DNA of 64,000 nt from Beta vulgaris subsp. vulgaris (Eukaryota; Streptophyta; Magnoliopsida; Caryophyllales; Amaranthaceae), in assembly GCF_026745355.1 (NCBI RefSeq), contig NC_079209.1, positions 17,778,109-17,842,108 of the forward strand, given 5' to 3'. Shown in pieces: positions 9,312-20,470 of this stretch. Numbering within the stretch: the stretch's first letter is position 1; each line of letters starts with the position of its first letter. The translations under genes were made by a program, and so were the position numbers. Below the pieces are notes generated by a model. That model saw only the letters and a list, made by a program, of their open reading frames with translations. It made no database searches and was not told the origin of the DNA.

Positions 9312-9600
9312 CATGTCGTCACCCGCAAAACAAGAAGTCTAACTCGGGGGGTTTTGGGGCTAACCTTCTCTATTGCTTTAGTTAGTCGGCTAAGTAATAA
9401 AAAGCATGAAAGTCGAGAAAATTGTCAAATGTTAGTGTTTGTTTAGTTTGTTGACGTTACCTTGCACTTGGTGTCTAATGGAGTATTTATAGTGGAAAAA
9501 AGGTTTAGGGCGCCTTGGTGTAGCCCATTGTCTCACCTTTATTTATACTTGTGTTATCTTGGGCTTGACTTGCGTTCGGGCCGGTATTTGGACCCATAAA
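9312..9600 (-). mobile_element. LTR-like repeat, copy 2
   Basis: Direct repeat of 8283-8600 with substitutions and small indels. It keeps the GTCACCCGCAAAACAAGAAG block and the minus-strand TATA box (plus-strand GTATTTATAGTGG at about 9483). The pair is about 1 kb apart and encloses the TRIM-like copies. Confidence 0.5.
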
Positions 9601-9609
9601 CAACTATGT

Positions 9610-10260
9610 TGTGATAACCTAGATTGCTACTATTTTACACCTTTACATATAAATATAAGTAAAAATAGCCAAAACATGCTACCTGACAAAAGGAAAATAT
9701 AGTTGTTATACATGTGAACTCTGCATCCATGAGATCAGTCACACAATAGTGTGAGCTATGTACACACATTTTTTGAAACATACATCGAACATATATAAGT
9801 GCTGCAATAAAGGATAGTAGGTCGAAGAATTGGGAAACTTTCAAAAACCTACCTTTTATAACATTTTTTTTTTCAAAAAACAATCTTTAAATTAAACTTT
9901 TATAAAACTACCGTTTTGTAGCAAAATATTCCCAAACACTATTACTTCGATTTTAGTTAAGTTTGACTGTTACAACGAGGTTTGACCATCACATGTTAGT
10001 CGCGTGAGCAAGTTAACATAAGTTTTCTTCCCTTCTGAATGACTCAGGACATCGTTGGAGCACAACTTTCATGCCCCCGGATAACCCAGGACCTCATCAT
10101 AACCAACTACAATTCAGTTGAGTTTGGTAACGTGCAATGTGACAATACTTGATCTTCAAAACTCGTTTTGAGTGTCAAACCTCATTTGAACAATCAAATA
10201 ACTAAAACAGTTAAGTGGTACTGTTTTGAAAGAAATATAAAAGGTTGATTTTTTAAGAAC
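9610..10260. other. AT-rich intergenic sequence, no gene
   Basis: I see no coding feature. Motifs of the type CTACCTTTTAT-AACATTTTTT-TTCAAAAAA recur at 9850-9930 and again at 10520-10610, so the Stowaway element at 10263 inserted into a diffuse repeat. Confidence 0.5.
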
Positions 10261-10262
10261 TA

Positions 10263-10520
10263 CTCCCTCTGTTTTTTTTTTTATCTTTCTCACTTGGAAT
10301 CTTGACACTATTCATGCTTAGAGAGAATCTTCTCAAATGCTCTCAATTTATAAGAAAAAACATAGTCATGTGGGATCTTGTTTGATTCGTCTCAATTAGT
10401 ACTTTATTAATATTCAATCGTCATAATTTTTACTAATATATAATGAAAGATATTTAAGTTTTAAAACGTGCGTTGGAAGACGCGCACAGGAAAATGAGAA
10501 TGATAAAAAAACAGAGGGAG
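10263..10520. mobile_element. Stowaway MITE (Tc1/mariner type)
   Basis: The left end CTCCCTCTGTTTTTTTT and right end AAAAACAGAGGGAG form the canonical Stowaway TIR (CTCCCTCYGT), and a TA duplication flanks both sides (10261-10262 and 10521-10522). It is 258 bp, AT-rich and non-coding, as expected for the family. Confidence 0.93.
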
Positions 10521-10522
10521 TA

Positions 10523-11090
10523 CCTTTTATGAGATTATTTTTTCAAAAAAGCTACCTTTTAATATTAATTTTTCAAAAAACTAGCTTTTACAACAAATTC
10601 TTTTCAAATAATACTAGCAGATGATGATTTCTGCTAAGTTTGACGGTTCAATTGGTTATTGACTTATACGTGGTTGTCACGTAATCTACTCCAATCTTCT
10701 CCCCACCATTTGTGGTGTTTAAAAAGGTCACCTGATTACACACATAAGTCAACAAAAAAAATTAAGTAGCCAAAGTTATCAATATTCGTGTTCTGGTAGT
10801 ATTTTGAAAGAAATTTGTTATAAAAGATAAATTTATAAACAAAATAGATTCAAAGATAGATGTTCTAATATGTCTAACTTGTGATTTTTTTTCTTGCTCG
10901 CCTCATCACATTTTACTATATGTCATTTTTCCTAAGATTTTACACCTTAACATGGTTATTTTTTTTTTTACAATCCTCCAATTTCTGTAAAACCTTGCCA
11001 ATTTGTTTTGTTTGATATTGACATTGAAGGTTGAGCTTACCTCATCATTTGGCTCATCCTATCCTTAGAAACTAATTGGGGTCATATGAT
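10523..11090. other. AT-rich sequence without recognisable genes
   Basis: Apart from continuation of the CTACCTTTTA/TTCAAAAAA motif to about 10610, nothing is recognisable. Confidence 0.5.
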
Positions 11091-11099
11091 AAAGTTTTC

Positions 11100-11850
11100 T
11101 TTTACACATTTAAGGGACGCTCTCAATGATATCTTTTTAGTATTGACTTTTTCCTATCACCTTCTCAAGTTCTCATTCTTAACGGTACCCTTTTAGTATT
11201 GATTTTTCCAATAGTACAACTTTTTAAGTTGTCATTCCCAGCAATACCCTCCTAGTATTGACTTTTAACTAAATTTGGTAATGCTTGACGAGTAGTATAA
11301 GTTTATCATGAAAAAGACCAAGAATAGCCCACACCTGTTCAAGTTGATGAATCAGGTACAAAACTCATATTAACGCATATCCAATTTTATATATCAACTA
11401 CAAAACTCTGAAAATCACATTACATTGATAAATTAACACAAAATCTAGAAAAAATTTGTTTAACGGACAAAGATGTGGATATGATCTATCCACAAAAATA
11501 TAAATGAAACAAAAAATTGATGGTTGATTAACTATGAAGAACACATAAATCATCATACAACTATTACTTATGATTATAATAGCTATACGACGATTTATGT
11601 CTTCTTCAGAGTTAATCATTCACCAGATTCTATTTTTGTGTGTTTTTTTTTTATCAATGTTTTGCGGATAGATGATATTCATGACTAAATTTAGTTAAAA
11701 GTCAATTCTAGGAGAGCATTATCGAGAATAAAAATTGATAGTGTTAGTTGGTAAAAGCTCTATTATTAAATAAAGTCAATAGTAACTATTGGTAAAACCG
11801 GATACTAAGAAGGCATTATTGAAAATTCTCCTACATCTAGTCATATATCT
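11100..11850. repeat. Long degenerate foldback, possible non-autonomous DNA element
   Basis: Left-arm segments such as CCTCCTAGTATTGACTTTTA and ACTAAATTT (11245-11275) are inverted at 11690-11722 (AAATTTAGTTAAAAGTCAAT, TCTAGGAGA). The outer segments TTTTAGTATTGACTTTTTCC (11145-11170) correspond to the inverted TCAATAGTAACTATTGG... and ATACTAAGAAGGCATTATTG near 11780-11830. The centre contains a weak 73-codon frame (11398-11619, minus) that looks non-coding. Ends and target duplication are not clear. Confidence 0.45.
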
Positions 11851-13200
11851 AAAAACATGTAATGACCATAATCAAGAAAGGTATTAAGTGCATAAGATCG
11901 ATATCACACATATATATATATAGCATACGTTGTGCTTTATTTAGTCAAATTGCCATTAGCTTCTATAAGAATTTTCTCATTAATTATATATATATTTTTT
12001 TTTTGAAAGAATCTCATTAATTATATTAATAATAATAATGATCATGAGAATGCCCCTGTCCCATCTCAAGATTATGTCCATATATCTTGATAATGTTAGT
12101 TTCATATGAATAACATTTATAATATCGGTAGCTGTTTTTCCAATAAGTCAAAAAAGAAAGTCATGTAGAAGTACTTGGTAGTATTTGCTAGTGGTGTGCC
12201 TGTCACTGAAAGCTAATCATCTAGACCGAGTTATAAGTCAGCACCTCCTTTGCCGTCTAATTGCACAACAATTACTTGTCAAAAGATTCTGTTTCAAAAT
12301 TTAGACATCGACCAGGTTAACGGAATAAAGAAAATATTTCATATAATTAAAACATAATTTGCCCTAAAACTGAGCACTATGTATGCTCCCCTTTTATTTT
12401 CCTTTTTTTAGGGGCACTTCTTCATTTTGGGGTCTTCTTTTAATAGACATTTGGATTTTTATTCCTTTATAGTAGATTGGTCCATTTGATTCATTGATTT
12501 CTCGCTTATTTTTAGTCTCGTTCTCTCTATCTATCTAAATTTTTTCCTTTGATTTACTTCTCTCCGTTCAACCTGAATCACTCTTTCCTTGTCCAAGTAA
12601 AATAGCAAATGTCCCTATAACGAAGAGAATACTTGTCTACATGATGATCATTTCCCACCACTAAGAACTCATTAAAATTTCCCGTAAAAAAAAAAAAAGA
12701 ACTCATTAAAATTTGAGAATAACCAATTCTAAAAAGGTTACTCATTTGTTATGTTGACTTGATCTAAACGAAGGGTTGGGATTAGGCAAATCTAAAAGGT
12801 AGAAATTTTCAACTTCAACCTTCAATTGACAATTCAGTAGCCCAGTAATAATGGCTGGGATCTGATGAAAAATTAGCTTTCTCAAATGGATCTATATGAC
12901 TATATCGTGATAATCATGAATCAAATTTATAATATGTTATATGCCTTTGATATGTGTTTCCGGTGCATATTCAATTAATAACAAAGATTTAAATTCCAGA
13001 TGAGATTCCTCTACAGGAATTTTTACATGGTACGATCAAATCGCCAAAATGATACGTTAGATCAATAGAGAAGCAAAGAATGATGTGTTTGTTTACCAAG
13101 GAGAGAATGTGATAATTGATCTTGCACCTTCGCAATAAAGGATGCATTGAATCAATCAACACAATCGATGATATCGATTAGAATCTTTATTTGATATTTA
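11851..13200. other. AT-rich intergenic sequence, no gene
   Basis: It contains short TA microsatellites and poly-A/T runs only. I see no conserved coding, RNA or repeat feature. Confidence 0.5.
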
Positions 13201-13204
13201 TCAT

Positions 13205-13875
13205 AACTTAGGGGTGAGAATGAGACATGTCAGAGTTCTAGGCCGGTGAATTTTGATTTGGACCCAAACCCTTTCCAAACCCAAGGATCTAAAAATTCAG
13301 ACTCTTTTTTCTAGATCCAATGGGTCTGGCGGATTATGGGTTTGAAATGCTTATTAGGGTTTCATTATTTATTCTACTTGCAGTGTTTTTACGCCATTTT
13401 ATTTTAGTTATTAGAATGATAAATGACTAATATATAAGCTAATTCTCCTAAAAAAAATTTTAAAAATTACACACAAGTTGTCTGAGTCGTCTCGGTTGGA
13501 AATAGATAAAGTAAGAAGTGTAGGGCTGGAGGACTTAATTCACTCGACTTGATAACTGCGTGAAAAACTAAAACTTCAAATGTTAGGGTGAAAACTTTTA
13601 TTGTTCAATATATATATATATATGTATGTATACGAAAAAATGGATATGGAGAGGGTCTTGGTCGGGTATGAATCTGAAACTATCTCCAACTTTTAACACC
13701 GAGATTCAACCTAGACTCGTTGGGTCTCAAAATTCTAGATACAAATCCTTAAAATATGGGTCAAGTTCAACAAAATCGGCAAATCTTGGTCGGGTCCTAT
13801 TTATGTCTATCCCGAATCATCACAAGACACGACCCTATGGACCGCATGCATGTATCTAAACATGCTAGCCCTCGA
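13205..13875. mobile_element. Possible hAT-like non-autonomous element
   Basis: The left edge TAGGGGTGAGAATGAGACAT is faintly inverted at the right edge (ATGCATGTATCTAAACATGC then TAGCCCT). The interior has GGGTCTGGCGG/GGTCGGGT-type motifs typical of degraded hAT derivatives, and a TA microsatellite. No target duplication could be seen. The 77-codon plus-strand frame at 13626-13859 is not recognised and is probably chance. Confidence 0.25.
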
Positions 13876-14402
13876 GTGTCTGATTTATTCCTTAACTTAT
13901 GCATGTAAATTACTGATGTTCGACTCCAAGTATATAATTATCCGATTCATGCTTAAATATGTCACCCCATTAGGAAAAGTAACAAAAAAATGGGAAGAAG
14001 GAAGAAGACTGGAAATGTGAGGGTTATGTTGGATGAATAAATGATACTTCTTCTACATTTTTGTGCTCTTCCTACCTTATTTAATTGTACGCATTTGTCT
14101 ATGCACTTTTTTGGCTTAAATATGTATTGATCGTTACATATTAGTAAAATAATAATGATTGAAATTATTTATGTTCGTGAGAATTACTTTATTCCTTAGC
14201 GGGTGAACTCCATGAAATAGAACATTCCTCTAGGAGTGGTGAAAAGTACCACAAAATGTTCATAACGTTTGATTCACGTAAGGTCCAAGATTACATTCCA
14301 TGGACTATCTACTGATGGGTTTGCCAGTCATATGCTCTTTTTTTTATCTCTATCTAGCCAAGCTTTGGTACCAATTGTTGGCCTTTTGCCGCCTTATACT
14401 AG
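13876..14402. other. Unique AT-rich sequence, no gene
   Basis: No recognisable feature up to the CACTA terminus. Two overlapping short frames at 14269-14494 run into the CACTA end and are chance frames. Confidence 0.5.
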
Positions 14403-14414
14403 CACTAGTGGAAA

Positions 14415-14735
14415 AATACGCAAGGGCTGCGTTGTTGGTCTGCAACCCTTGCTGTAGCAGTCCTTCAACAAAAAGAAAGGGTTGCGGTTTTTAAACAAAT
14501 CGCAACCCTTTCGTGCTTAAAGGGCCGCAATTTAGGGGAAAAACCCGCAACTCTTTATTATCAAAAGAGTTGCGTTTGTTCATAAACCGCAACCCTTCAG
14601 TACTTGAAATGGCTACGGTTTAGGAAATAAATATGCAACCCTTCATTATCAAAAGGGTTGTTGCATTTTTTCCTAAACCGCAACCCTTCAAATTTAGAAG
14701 GGTTGCGGTTTATGTCCAAAATCGCAACCTTTTTA
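14415..14735. repeat. Subterminal hairpin repeats of CACTA #1
   Basis: The motif AAGGGTTGCGGTTT and its inverse AAACCGCAACCCTT occur repeatedly as short hairpins. Subterminal repeats of this kind are the expected binding sites for the element's TNPA-like protein (known from En/Spm). The related element #2 uses AAGGGCTGCGCT, so the two families have diverged in this motif. Confidence 0.85.
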
Positions 14736-14767
14736 CAAATTTTTTTTTTTCTTTTTTGAAAAACAAT

Positions 14768-15205
14768 ACCCACACCCTGCTGCCCCCAGCACCCCAGCCA
14801 ATGCTAATAACCCCCGGCTGCCAGCCCACCTCACACCCACCACCCCATACCCTCAGCCCTACCCCTGCCCACCTCCCCACACCACTGCCCAACCACCTTC
14901 CCACCCGTAGACCACCCACCTACCCACCCATGACCACCTCCTACACCCTACCCCACCCCACCCCACCCCACCCACCTGCCCACACATAGACCACCTGCCC
15001 ACCCTCTTCCCACCCCCCAATAACCTTTGACCATCCACCTGCCTACCCACAGACCACCTGCCCAGCCACAAACCACCTCTCACACCCCTCTGCTCACCTC
15101 CCACATGCCACCACCCATCTCCCACAACCCCTGCACACCTACATCCCCACCCTCGGCCTACCTCCTAGCCCACCTCAGCACCCATCGTGACAGCCCCCCC
15201 CGGGT
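14768..15205. repeat. C-rich CCCACCTGCCCACA minisatellite
   Basis: A pyrimidine- and C-rich tract of degenerate CCACCCACCTGCCCAC units on the plus strand. The long open frames on both strands (proline/threonine-rich or glycine/tryptophan-rich) follow from the repeat and are not genes. CACTA #2 has the equivalent tract at 49600-49975. Confidence 0.85.
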
Positions 15206-15355
15206 CGGACACCTCCCTATCAAAATATAATAATCGAAATGCAATTAAAAAAAATTGTAAATAACTTTATAATCTTTAAATAATGTATAAAGTACATATA
15301 TAAAATTGCTTAAAGTGTACATATTATTAGGAAAATAAAAATCCTCTCAAAATGT

Positions 15356-15451
15356 TCATAAGCAATTGTCACAAAGATAAGTCCCCAACTTATCTAGAAC
15401 TTCATTTAATTCTTCCATGGTGAAGCGCTTCAACCTTCTATTAATATAAAC
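15356..15451 (-). pseudogene. Terminal exon of the CACTA #1 Ulp1-like gene
   Basis: On the minus strand an acceptor (TTTTGCAAG) precedes 31 codons beginning VYINRRLKRF and ending TYLCDNCL, then TGA. The same exon in CACTA #2 (50109-50213) begins VYANSTPRLRNF at an identical acceptor. The rest of the gene lies beyond the Copia insertion at 27240-27690. This exon lacks the in-frame stop that interrupts its CACTA #2 homologue. Confidence 0.65.
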
Positions 15452-15481
15452 CTTGCAAAACAACCAAGGAATAAAAAACAT

Positions 15482-16851
15482 TGTTGAACCCTAGTTTTGA
15501 TGATGACAAAGAAACAAAGATGCAAACTAAGTAGTGAACTAATGAGTTATTTAAGTGTATGATTTTTAAGGTATCAATGAAAGGAACTAAGAGAATACGA
15601 AGTCAAGGAAGAAGTCAAGAGAGGATTTCAAAGGCTAAGTAAAGCAGTTTCTATAAGTTGATACTGGAGCAAGCATTGGATCAAGAAGAATAAAACCTAG
15701 GCGTTTTATTTTCTAGTTCCATTGTAAAGGAACAAAGTAAGGGTGGTAAGGAACAGTGGCAGTTTTATTTGAGAATGAGAGTTTGTTCCTCTCTAAGGAA
15801 TAAACTAAGTGGCACTAAACGAATTTGTTAAAGGAACTTGGTTTATAAAAGGAACTAGACTTAGGCGTGCAAGAGTATAACGGTACAATTATGCAATTGA
15901 GTAAGTCATGCCTAAATAATAGGAAATTAGTTTTTATCTAATTTAAAATCAGTTTTAATAGAAAATCTTTTTAAGGAAAATATTTTGTTTTTCGAAAAAA
16001 ACAAGAAAATAATTATCCGGTCTTATAAAGAGTTTGTTTAAAAGATAATATTTTCTTATAGATTAAAAATTCAGTTTTAATAATAAATCTGTTTTTATGT
16101 CTAACTGATTTTCGGATAAAACTCAAGAAACTCCTAATCTTTAGGAGTTGTGGCTAAAATATATCCACGTTCAAAATGAGATCATGGGATCATGGGACAT
16201 GATGAGAAACGTGTTCCTTAGGGGAAGGAACATCATGGGTTAATGGAGTTAACATGAAATCGATTTTTACTCCCACGTTCTTTGTGATTATCACTATAAA
16301 TATTGAAGTCTAAATGAGTTCCAAAGTGTGTCTGACTAAGTAATTAAGTGAGTTTAACTAATTAAGTGTCAGTTCCTTCATTCTCTCATAATAGCCATTT
16401 GTTCTTTGCTTTCTTACTCTAATTCCACTAAGCTTATTTCGATCAATTGTATTTTTGTTTTTGGGGTAAAGGAACTTTGAGTGAAGTTCTGTAAGAGAGA
16501 GGCTTTGAGTAAAGATTGTATGAGTGAGAAAACTTCGAGTGAAGTTGAGAGGAACTATTGCTAAGGGAACAATGGCTCAGGAACTTGAGTTTAGGAACTC
16601 AAGGTGTGGCTCGAGTTAGAATTAGGTTGTAACAAAGTTGTTTGGCCTAATTAGTGAAAGAGTTGAGTTTAAAATCCCTAGTGGTCGAGGTTGTTTCTTC
16701 TTGTTGGGCCCAAGAAGTTTTTCCTCGTAAAAATCCCTTGTGTTCCTTTAGCTTGTTTATTCGTTTAAGTTTAAATTTCCGCAAAAAGTTACGTTTATTT
16801 CTACACCTACAATTCACCCCCCCCTCTTGTATTGTTCCTTGGGAAATAACA
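15482..16851 (+). repeat. 5' LTR of the Sirevirus-like element
   Basis: 1370 bp, starting TGTTGAACC and ending AAATAACA. A TATA box, TATAAATA, lies at 16295-16302 and is followed by a transcribed-type region. The 3' LTR is 1325 bp with many one-base indels relative to this copy, so insertion is not recent or the sequence carries errors. The plus-strand frame at 16654-16884 is a shadow. Confidence 0.9.
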
Positions 16852-16852
16852 A

Positions 16853-16866
16853 TTGGTATCAGAGCC
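16853..16866 (+). promoter_or_regulatory. Primer binding site, initiator-Met tRNA
   Basis: TTGGTATCAGAGCC follows the 5' LTR after one base. It is complementary to the 3' end of plant initiator methionine tRNA, the usual primer for Copia reverse transcription. Confidence 0.9.
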
Positions 16867-16916
16867 AGAACTCACGTAAGATAGGAAACCCTATTGTGAA
16901 AAAGATCCAAAGAACA

Positions 16917-18496
16917 ATGAATACCACCGAGAAACTTGAAGAAGGTTATTCTACTCAAAGGCCTCCTATGTTCAGTGGGAAGTACCATTGTTGTTAAAAT
17001 CCCGATCCAGATCTTACGATTCTACGATTTTACGATCCTGGAGGACCTCACTGATCCCGATCCTACGTAGGATCGGGATTTTGTAAGATCTTTCGATCCT
17101 GCCCAATCACAAAAATTCACATGGTAGGATCTTAACACGATCCTACGATCCTACGACTCTACGATCCGATCCTACCGTATAAAAATCATAAAATAATTTC
17201 ACATATTATATTTCTCCTATTACATTTTGGTCGCATGTTACTTCAATCTTATAGTGTAGAAAAACTATCATCATTTGCTAATTAAAAAATTCATTATTAA
17301 TATGTGTAAATTTTTAACATGAGGTTGGCACCATATTTTAGTATAATTATCTCTATTTCACCGAATTGTAGGATCGTACGATCCTACGATCCGATCCCAC
17401 CGATTCGATTCTACCAACCCCTACGATCCAAAGTAGGATCCCGATCCTGATAACATTGGGAAGTACTACAACTACTGGAAGAACCGCATGGAGATATTCA
17501 TAAAAGCTGAAAATTATCAGGTATGGAGAGTCATTGAAGTTGGTGATTTCGAAGTCACAACTACAAATGACAAAAATGAGGTAACTCTTAAACCCCTCTC
17601 TGATTATGACAAATCTGATTTTGAAAAAATGGAAGTAAATGCCATGGCTATTAAACTATTGCATTGTGGACTTGGACCCCATGAACATAATAGGATCATG
17701 GGATGCAAATCCGCAAAGCAAATATGGGATTTACTAGAAGTAACCCACGAAGGAACTAATGAAGTTAAAAGATCAAAAATGATTTACTTATGAATCAATA
17801 TGAACTGTTCTGCATGAAATCCAAGAAAGCATCCGAGACATGTTTACTCGTTTTACTAACATTATAATGAGTTGGCTTCTCTTGGAAAGTTTATTTCATC
17901 TGAGGAACAGGTTCGAAAGGTTCTTAGGAGTCTTCCTAAGGACAGATGGATGGCTAAAGTCACTGCTTCAAGAAACAAAAGACTTCACTAAGTTCAACTT
18001 AGAACAGCTGGCAGGGTCACTTATGACTCATGAGCTTCACCTTGATACTGAATATGGTGAAAGCTCCAAATCAAAATCAATTGCTCTCAAAGCAGATGAT
18101 GAAGATGATTCGGAATCAGAAGAAGAAGAAGCAGCCCTCATGGTTCGAAAATTTCGAAAGATGTACAGGAACATGAAGAATGGAAACTTCAAAGGTAAAA
18201 CTAAGAAATTTTCTAACAAAGCTGCTTGTCATAAATGTGGGAGTACAGATCACTTCATCAAGGAATGTCCTCTTTGGGAAAATGACAAAACCAAAGAAAG
18301 GAACAAGGAACGCTTTGCTGAAAGGAACAAAGAATCAAAAGCACCTTTCTCTAAGGCAAATGTGCGCAAAGCTATGATAGCTGCTTGGGGAGATTCAGAG
18401 ACGGAAGAAGAAGAGGAACAACCAACTGAAGAAACAGCAAACCTTTGCCTCATGGCAAACACTGACGAAAAAGAAGATGAAGAAAAATTGAGGTAA
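16917..18496 (+). pseudogene. gag: gag of the Sirevirus-like element, interrupted
   Basis: The ATG at 16917 opens MNTTEKLEEGYSTQRPPMF and the frame is cut after 16985 by a 471-bp MITE. It resumes at 17466 with YYNYWKNRMEIFIKAENY, a typical Copia gag N-terminal motif. Frame breaks follow near 17790 and 17900. The later frame (17840-18496) contains a zinc knuckle CHKCGSTDHFIKEC (CX2CX4HX4C), preceded by an acidic run and a Lys-rich stretch and followed by a charged tail. Gag would form the virus-like particle and package RNA. The minus-strand frames opposite it are shadows. Confidence 0.85.
16986..17456. mobile_element. 471-bp MULE-type MITE inside gag
   Basis: The termini CATTGTTGTTAAAATCCCGATCC and (reverse complement of the right end) ATGTTATCAGGATCGGGATCC are imperfect inverted repeats. 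TGGGAAGTAC is duplicated at 16976-16985 and 17457-17466; a 9-10 bp duplication suits Mutator-like elements. The interior is built of GATCCTACGATCC repeats around an AT-rich core and has no coding capacity. Removing it restores continuity of the gag motif GKYYNYW, which shows it came after the retrotransposon. Confidence 0.85.
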
Positions 18497-18499
18497 GTC

Positions 18500-20470
18500 A
18501 ACATGGACTTGAGTCAGACTAGATGGTAAAACTAGGACTGAAATATATGATCTTCTTTATGATGCAATTCTTGAATGTAGAGATGAACGTGAAAAACGTA
18601 AACAAACGGAACAAGCCTTAAAGGTTTGCAAGGAACACATAGAATGGCTTAAGAAAATAGAACAGACTGAGTTGAAACAAGATTCTTGATTTATTTGATA
18701 AAAACTTAAAAATCAAAGAATATTATGAAAGTTTGAAAAATGAAAATTATCTAATTAATTTAGAGATTTCACACTTGAAGGAATTTGTCCCTGTTCTGAG
18801 TTCCTTTGATATAAGATCAACCCTTTGAAAGGATACAGATCTGAGATTGAAAATATGAATAAAGAGAAAAATTTTTAAAGGAACAGATCTGTAATCTTAA
18901 AAAGGAACTGGTTGTCGCAAGGAACAGAGGCAAAATCATGAAAGTTCCTAAGTGGATTGAGAAACCACAGACCAAAGAGGAAGGAAGGTCTTGGTTTTGA
19001 AAACTACAAGAAAAGGAACAAGACAAAGAAATATGTTGATCTACCTAGTGATAATTCTGTATGTATTGTGGCAAGGTAGGTCATTACATAAATCAATGTC
19101 AACATAAAATCTGAATGATTGGCAAAAATGTGAAAATAAGTAAGAAAAAATGGGTTGTAAAAACAAATCATAGTCAAGAACAGGAACCCACGAAAGATGG
19201 GGTTCCTATAACTAACACCTAGTCGATTTTTGCAGGTTGGAGTGAGGGGGAACAACACATGATATCTCGATAGTGGTTGTTCCAAGCACATGACAGGAGA
19301 CAAAACAAGTTTCTCTCACTCACAACCTATGAAGGTGGAAGTGTAACATTTGGTGATAATAAGAAAGATAACATAGTTGCATGGGTAAGGTTGGTAAGTC
19401 ACCACTACACTCCATTGAAAATGTATTTTTAGTTGAAGGTCTAAAACATAATCTATTAAGCATTTCTCAATTCTGTGACAAAGGAAATACTGTAAAATTT
19501 GATAAAGAAAAATGCTTATCATCAACATTAAAACTAAGAAGGTTATCTTGGAAGGAACAAGGAAAGGGAACACATACATTGTGGATCTAGACCTTGTTCC
19601 TCAAATCAATTTAACTTGTCTTAGTGTTATTGAAGATGATTCACTTCTTGGCACAAGCGTCTAGGACATGCTAGCTTTTCATTACTTGAGAAACTTAGAT
19701 CAAAAGACTTGTTTTAGGATTACCATCCATAAAATTTCATATTGATCAAGTTTGTGATGCATGTGCACGAGGTAAGCAAGTAAGATCCTCTTTCAAATCT
19801 AAAACGATTGTAAGTACCACTAAACCATTAGAATTAATTCATATGGACTTATGTGGACCCATGAGAATTCAAAGCAGAAGTGGAAAGAGGTATGTACTTG
19901 TGATTGTAGATGACTACTCTAGGTGGGTTATTTTTCTCACTAGTAAAGATGAAACTTATGATGAGTTCCTTGTCTTTGCTAAAAGAGTTCAAAACTAAGT
20001 GGCATAAAATAATGCACATTAGATCAGATCATGGAAAGAATTCGAAAATTATAAATTTGATGACTTAAGCAGAGATAATGGCCTAGATCATAATTTTTCT
20101 GCCCCTAGAACACCACAACAAAATGGTGTTGTAGAAAGGAAAAATAGAACTTTGGAGGAAATGTCTAGAACCATGTTAATTGCTAGTGAACTTCCAAGGA
20201 ACTTTTGGGCTGAAGCTGTTAATACTGCTTGTCACATAATTAATCGTGCCATGATGAGACCTATCATTAATAAAACTCCTTATGAACTTTATTTGGAAAG
20301 AAACCAAATATCACTATTTTAGAACATTTGGTGCAAATGTTATGTGCATAATAATGGAAAAGATAATCTTGGAAAATTTGATGCAAGGAGTGATGAAGCA
20401 ACATTTTTAGGATACTCCTCACATAGTAAAGCTTATAGAGTATATAACAAGAGAACTATGTGTGTTGAAG
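18500..20470 (+). pseudogene. pol: Protease, GAG-pre-integrase and integrase of the Sirevirus-like element
   Basis: Multi-frame remnants in Copia order. An aspartic protease motif (LDSGCSKHMTGD) is at about 19265. The GAG-pre-integrase region has WHKRLGHAS at about 19652 and CDACARGKQ near 19760, i.e. the HHCC zinc motif. The integrase core shows HMDLCGPM near 19845, RSDHGKEFEN near 20020 with a shift, and NGVVERKNRTLEEM near 20125, giving recognisable D, D and E positions. Stops and shifts occur at about 19735, 19995 and 20320. The stretch 18500-19240 is also open only in pieces. Confidence 0.8.

Noticed and set aside
14633..15230. Pro/Thr/His-rich and Gly/Trp-rich frames
   Set aside because: They are translations of a C-rich minisatellite in overlapping frames on both strands.
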